DNA of 8,035 nucleotides from Nitrososphaerales archaeon TH5895 (lineage in GTDB: Archaea; Thermoproteota; Nitrososphaeria; Nitrososphaerales; Nitrososphaeraceae), in assembly GCA_014523695.1 (NCBI GenBank), contig JAATVS010000368.1:1-8035 (forward strand). The letters run 5' to 3'. The position numbers and the translations under genes are program-made. Positions within the stretch are counted from its first letter, which is position 1, and each line of letters begins with the position of its first letter. Below are positions 5,035-8,035 of the stretch, in pieces. The notes beneath the pieces are model-generated. The model saw nothing but the letters and a program-made list of their open reading frames with translations, was not told where the DNA came from and did not search any database.

Positions 5035-5334
5035 CTAGTAACATCTGTCTAGTTCAATGTCTACATCAGGGTCTCTAGTCTCTATTCTCTTTTTACAAAA
5101 GTTAACGTAATCAGGATGTCTTTGCTGCAAACCATCATCATCGTTGCCTTCGCTATCTAGGACATATTCAAAGTTATGATATATACGGTAACATCGAAGG
5201 TAAGTCTCATCAATTTTGGATATTATAAATATAAACTCTGATTCTTCCAACATTGTCTGAGGAAAGTCTTCAAGTATATTTTCACCAGGATGGGGCTTCC
5301 CTATATCGTAATACTCTTTATTTGCTTTTTCCAT
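5035..5334 (-). CDS. hypothetical 99-residue acidic protein
   Basis: From ATG 5334 the frame gives 99 residues with balanced composition: MEKANKEYYDIGKPHPGENI, then an ESEFIFIISKIDETYLRCYRI segment (two probable strands), an acidic loop (EGNDDDG) and a Cys/Arg-containing tail ending LDRCY. No family is recognised. The frame is open up to 5439, but that extension runs antisense through the start of the winged-helix gene at 5369, so I prefer 5334. If right, the two genes are divergent with 34 bases between them and overlapping promoters. No clear TATA box is seen for either. It might be a shadow frame, but nothing credible is encoded on the other strand here. Confidence 0.45.
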   Translation of the reverse strand: MEKANKEYYDIGKPHPGENILEDFPQTMLEESEFIFIISKIDETYLRCYRIYHNFEYVLDSEGNDDDGLQQRHPDYVNFCKKRIETRDPDVDIELDRCY

Positions 5335-5368
5335 GATTTCATCTTCAGCACTATCGGAAGTGTAACGG

Positions 5369-6445
5369 ATGTCAAAACACGTAAAGGGAAGAAATATCTC
5401 ATATGATGGGACTACTGGCAAGTTTGTATCTACTGGCAAGGACTATGAAGAAAGAATAATTAGGTTGTTAATGATTGAACCTGGCTTAGCCCCTCATCAA
5501 ATTGCGAAACGCTTGTTTATCCATAGGGTGTCCGCTTCACGTCATATATCCGATCTCAAGAAGAAGAATATAGTTTATAATATTGGAAATAGGTACTACC
5601 TATCAAATTCGTCTCTAAACCAAACTTATTGGTTTGCTACAAAAATGGACTTAAACAGTAGCGGTCTAGCACTTTCAGAGAAAAATGACCCACGTTATTA
5701 CCTCTCATCAAACTCCAGTTACTACACTACCCCAATGGGTGTTCTGGAAAGTAAAACAAGGGGAACAAGCCCTTCACCTGCTTTTTGCAAAACAATGTTC
5801 ACTGAAAGAGATACAAATGAAAGCCATCTGTTTGAATTCGTAAATAGGATGGGCGCTTATATTGTGTACTTGTTTATCCAATCTATGATGCCATTTTCAT
5901 TGTCTACGCAGACTAAACCCAATCATCAGCAAAGAAGTGAGCATGTAGAAATTCTTCTAAAGTATGCGATCGACCTTAGATGGTGGTATGAACATTTTTG
6001 TGAGCTCTTTGGAAACACAGTTTTGGATAACCATTACATAACCTCATCAGCAAAGGACATCGCAGATCCTCCAATTATAGAAGACAAAGTGCATTATTGT
6101 GAACTAGATCGGAAACGATTTAACAGACTCTGTAGAATATTCGAAAGTGTTTATCCAGATATATACAAAGGGCTGGAAGAATCATGGATCAAAACAGTTG
6201 AAGATAACGTCAAGGTTCAGCAGTATTTCGCGAGCAAGATCGAAAAGGGCTCCATGAAAAAAATGAGATGTGCCCATTCATGGACAAAAACTAAGATCTA
6301 TAAATATCCAAAGAGGTGTTATTTATGCATAAAGTGTAATAGCTTGTCCCATTCCAATTCCAAGCCTTGTCCGGAACCAGGGAACATGCCCGTCGAGCTT
6401 AGAGCTCAGAAGCAATCCCGTACGGCTGCCAAAGCAATAGAATAG
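5369..6445 (+). CDS. winged-helix and zinc-finger protein, candidate element regulator or replication protein
   Basis: A 358-residue protein; an in-frame TAA two codons upstream fixes the ATG as the longest start. Residues 27-79 form a winged helix: EERIIRLLMIEPGLAPHQIA (helices 1-2), VSASRHISDLKKKNIV (recognition helix) and the wing NIGNRYYLSN, like MarR/ArsR-type regulators. The middle (about 85-295) is mostly helical with aromatic-rich pieces (AIDLRWWYEHF near 200-210) and no family I recognise. The end carries a metal-site pattern, C301-x-H303 then C317-x2-C320-x2-C323, with C334 further on. DNA binding at both ends suggests a regulator, an excisionase-like partner, or an unknown replication initiator. 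It is convergent with the recombinase gene, with only 32 bases between the stop codons, and looks intact. It probably belongs to the element. Confidence 0.8.
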   Translation: MSKHVKGRNISYDGTTGKFVSTGKDYEERIIRLLMIEPGLAPHQIAKRLFIHRVSASRHISDLKKKNIVYNIGNRYYLSNSSLNQTYWFATKMDLNSSGLALSEKNDPRYYLSSNSSYYTTPMGVLESKTRGTSPSPAFCKTMFTERDTNESHLFEFVNRMGAYIVYLFIQSMMPFSLSTQTKPNHQQRSEHVEILLKYAIDLRWWYEHFCELFGNTVLDNHYITSSAKDIADPPIIEDKVHYCELDRKRFNRLCRIFESVYPDIYKGLEESWIKTVEDNVKVQQYFASKIEKGSMKKMRCAHSWTKTKIYKYPKRCYLCIKCNSLSHSNSKPCPEPGNMPVELRAQKQSRTAAKAIE

Positions 6446-6477
6446 AACTGCAGACATAGATCGGTAATAGCGCACAA

Positions 6478-7812
6478 TCATTCATTAAGAACACATTTCA
6501 GCGCTCCAGAAGAGAACAATGATTGTGCTAGTCCATCCAACTGCTGTTGATCCTTTGTTTTAGAGAGATTTGCGATTAGATTCTCCATAATCGATTGCAT
6601 GGTACTAAGCTTTTGTTCAAGTAGTTTGAACTTTTGGTTTTCATTTTCCTTGATTTCATCGAATGCAGAAGGTATTAATGGATAGCTGCAGCCAGAGCAA
6701 TATTTATTTTCAGCAGTATTCACAAGGTTACATCGTGGACAACAAAGCACACTAGGGCTTTTACTTGCTTGAGAAATGATCCCATTTTCTACCAGTATTC
6801 TTTGTTTCAAGTCATTACCCATTCTATGCTTTATATAACGAGCACCCTGTCTGCTGTTCATAGACCATCTTGCCTTCTTCTTTACTGCATATTCAGGAAG
6901 ATAATCAGAATCATAAGTTATTGCCGAGTGACGAATGCAGTATGGATTCCATCTCTTATTGGTAATTAGATATTGTAATTTTTCTGCGTCAGTCTTGTCT
7001 CCTATGGAGTTATTCTCCAGCATCCTGACAATCCTTTCCTTCAACTGATGCATCATTTGTTGTAATGAGTCTGGGCTTACTGGCGACCCATTATTTAAAT
7101 TACAGATAAGCCTTGCAGTAGGAGTATTCCTGAATGGATGCTTATTTAACCAATCCCTAACATATGGGAAGGAAAAAGTTAGTAATATAGGTCCGCCTCC
7201 AGTTTTTGTACTGTGGGGTATTTCCCCTTCTGCATAATTTTCCCTGAACCTTATGTCTTTGATCCTCAATGCAGTAATCTCGTGGTTCCTCGCATCCAAA
7301 TCCCAGAGTAGGGCTAATGCTGCTTTGTTGCGTGAGTATGACTCATAATGAATAATGGAAAGGAGTTCATCCCTATCCCAAATCTCGCTCTCTGAGTACG
7401 GACTCAGTCTGTTAGTCTTCTTTTCCTTTATCAGAGCAAAAGACGGCGTTCGCCAGTCTTGCTGATCTGAATCTGACTTATTCCTATTATGTAGCCATCG
7501 AATGAAATGCTTGATTCTATGCAGATAATCATTCCAAGTCGTAATCCACTTGCCATCAGGATCTTTCTCGAAATTTCTTTTTCGCGTATCAAGAAACGAA
7601 ATTATTTGTCCTCTTTCGCATACATCGTAAAATGACGTGTTGGGGCCGAGGAAAGTAGCATAGGCAATGATTATTTTGAGGTTATTGTTCTGGTGACGTT
7701 CGGATGCCCTGTTTTCAACCATGAAATCATGATATTGTGTGATTAGCTTCGCGTTAACGGGATTTGGTATGAACTGTATTTTTGAAACAGTTGTTGAAAG
7801 TTTTGCTGGCAA
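6478..7812 (-). CDS. tyrosine recombinase (integrase) with C-terminal zinc ribbon and coiled coil
   Basis: A 444-residue site-specific recombinase that would cut and rejoin DNA at the attachment sites. The N-terminal half (about 20-110) is the helical core-binding domain. The catalytic domain (about 140-340) shows Arg175 in WDLDARNHEITALRIKDI, Lys203 in the hairpin HSTKTGGG, Arg294 in YCIRHSAI with Tyr291 where His is usual, Trp316 in the third box (ARWSMNS) in place of His, and the nucleophile Tyr326 in ARYIKH. After it come a zinc ribbon, C358-x2-C361 and C372-x2-C375, and a helix of about 30 residues with heptad character (LLEQKLSTMQSIMENLIANL). Such tails occur in thaumarchaeal integrases and may serve oligomer formation. 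The start is TTG: a TAA is directly upstream and the next Met is residue 31. A purine-rich GGAG tract lies about 15 bases upstream. The gene looks intact and sits 84 bases after the tRNA. Confidence 0.93.
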   Translation of the reverse strand: MPAKLSTTVSKIQFIPNPVNAKLITQYHDFMVENRASERHQNNNLKIIIAYATFLGPNTSFYDVCERGQIISFLDTRKRNFEKDPDGKWITTWNDYLHRIKHFIRWLHNRNKSDSDQQDWRTPSFALIKEKKTNRLSPYSESEIWDRDELLSIIHYESYSRNKAALALLWDLDARNHEITALRIKDIRFRENYAEGEIPHSTKTGGGPILLTFSFPYVRDWLNKHPFRNTPTARLICNLNNGSPVSPDSLQQMMHQLKERIVRMLENNSIGDKTDAEKLQYLITNKRWNPYCIRHSAITYDSDYLPEYAVKKKARWSMNSRQGARYIKHRMGNDLKQRILVENGIISQASKSPSVLCCPRCNLVNTAENKYCSGCSYPLIPSAFDEIKENENQKFKLLEQKLSTMQSIMENLIANLSKTKDQQQLDGLAQSLFSSGALKCVLNE

Positions 7813-7841
7813 TTAGTTATTCTCTTTCTCCTCTTCTCCCG

Positions 7842-7865
7842 TCGTATACGATGGAGATAATATCC
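7842..7865. promoter_or_regulatory. promoter region of the recombinase gene with a 10-base palindrome
   Basis: TCGTATACGA at 7842-7851 is a perfect palindrome 30 bases upstream of the TTG start, and on the minus strand GGATATTATC (7856-7865) is a TATA-like element about 50 bases upstream. The arrangement would let a regulator bound at the palindrome block transcription of the recombinase. Short palindromes also occur by chance. Confidence 0.3.
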
Positions 7866-7877
7866 TCACATGATGTA

Positions 7878-7918
7878 TTTGAACCCATATACATAGTGGG
7901 CCCAAGGGGGTTTGAACC
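7878..7918. repeat. candidate right attachment site, overlapping the tRNA 3' end
   Basis: This is the counterpart of 667-705, in the same orientation. It covers the 3' half of the T arm and the acceptor strand of the tRNA, plus about 20 bases beyond it. A second TTTGAACCCA block just outside the tRNA looks like an extra T-loop sequence and is also present in the left copy, so the repeated unit extends beyond the tRNA gene itself. Confidence 0.5.
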
Positions 7919-7970
7919 CCTGGCCGACCGGTTATGAGCCGGTCGCTCTACCAGGCTGAGCTATGGGCCC
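7897..7970 (-). tRNA. tRNA with anticodon CAT (elongator Met, or Ile2)
   Basis: The 74 bases fold as a complete cloverleaf: acceptor GGGCCCA/TGGGCCC, D stem GCTC/GAGC, anticodon stem ACCGG/CCGGT with loop CTCATAA (anticodon at 7934-7936), 5-base variable loop, T stem AGGGG/CCCCT with loop TTCAAAC, and discriminator A. CCA is not encoded. The G1-C72 pair and absence of the GGG/CCC anticodon stem rule out the initiator. CAT with these features can be elongator tRNA-Met or the agmatidine-modified tRNA-Ile2, which I cannot separate by eye. There is no intron. It appears to be the integration target of the neighbouring recombinase. Confidence 0.95.
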
Positions 7971-7993
7971 ACAAAAATTCCCTTAAGTAGTTC

Positions 7994-8003
7994 GATATTA
8001 AAA
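7994..8003 (-). promoter_or_regulatory. TATA box of the tRNA gene
   Basis: On the minus strand TTTTAATATC is centred about 28 bases before the first base of the tRNA, the expected archaeal promoter spacing. Confidence 0.5.
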
Positions 8004-8035
8004 CGTTTGACTCACCGTTGAAAGCATCTTCTTAC

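Larger units (their letters stand above)
667..7918. mobile_element. putative integrated element bounded by a tRNA 3' end and its degenerate copy
   Basis: The interval lies between the two related repeats and contains a tyrosine recombinase gene immediately downstream of the tRNA. The interior carries a DNA-binding regulator, a winged-helix/zinc-finger protein and many small or broken reading frames, as in old integrated elements. No replication protein, relaxase, virion or partition gene is recognisable, so it is either a satellite-like or remnant element, or several overlapping insertions. The hydrolase at the left and the tRNA at the right would be flanking chromosome. The boundaries are inferred from the repeat alone. 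Confidence 0.5.

Noticed and set aside
5335..5439. N-terminal extension of the 99-residue minus-strand gene to 134 residues
   Set aside because: It would run antisense through the first 70 bases of the winged-helix gene and its added residues look like that gene's shadow.
6769..6969. 66-codon plus-strand frame
   Set aside because: Inside the recombinase catalytic domain on the opposite strand.

Overview
The window looks like archaeal DNA, most likely from a soil-type ammonia-oxidising thaumarchaeon (Nitrososphaeria, Nitrososphaerales-like). This rests on TATA-like boxes about 30 bases ahead of start codons with no room for a ribosome binding site (leaderless transcripts), a tRNA without encoded CCA, and several proteins resembling families I know mainly from thaumarchaea: a secreted protein ending its signal peptide in FAQ, a small beta-rich MVLGEL protein, and a tyrosine recombinase with a C-terminal zinc ribbon. 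The genus is inference; no marker gene is present.

Layout: (1) 1-589, minus strand, N-terminal part of a membrane-anchored or secreted alpha/beta hydrolase that runs off the left edge. (2) 590-1190, non-coding, containing an imperfect copy of the 3' end of the tRNA at the other end of the window. (3) 1204-3015, two plus-strand genes (a secreted protein and a small cytosolic protein) separated by about 600 bases of decayed-looking sequence, then hairpins. (4) 3152-3750, minus strand, small overlapping reading frames in all three phases, including a 44-residue zinc-binding protein, probably a broken gene cluster. (5) 3806-5009, plus strand, short genes and fragments: a small hypothetical protein, a helix-turn-helix protein behind a perfect 16-base palindrome, a HEPN-like C-terminal piece in a shifted frame, and a nonsense-truncated TIR/deoxyribosyltransferase-like N-terminus. 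(6) 5035-6445, a small minus-strand hypothetical gene and a 358-residue winged-helix plus zinc-finger protein. (7) 6478-7812, minus strand, tyrosine recombinase, just downstream of a tRNA with anticodon CAT at 7897-7970.

Interpretation: the window fits a decaying integrated element of about 7.2 kb inserted at the 3' end of the tRNA. On the minus strand the order is tRNA, recombinase, cargo, degenerate copy of the tRNA 3' end, hydrolase; removing the element would put the hydrolase directly downstream of the tRNA. The recombinase looks intact, and the winged-helix/zinc-finger gene convergent with it is the best candidate for a conserved partner. Much of the cargo is truncated or frameshifted, so the element is probably no longer fully functional, or several insertions have accumulated at one site.
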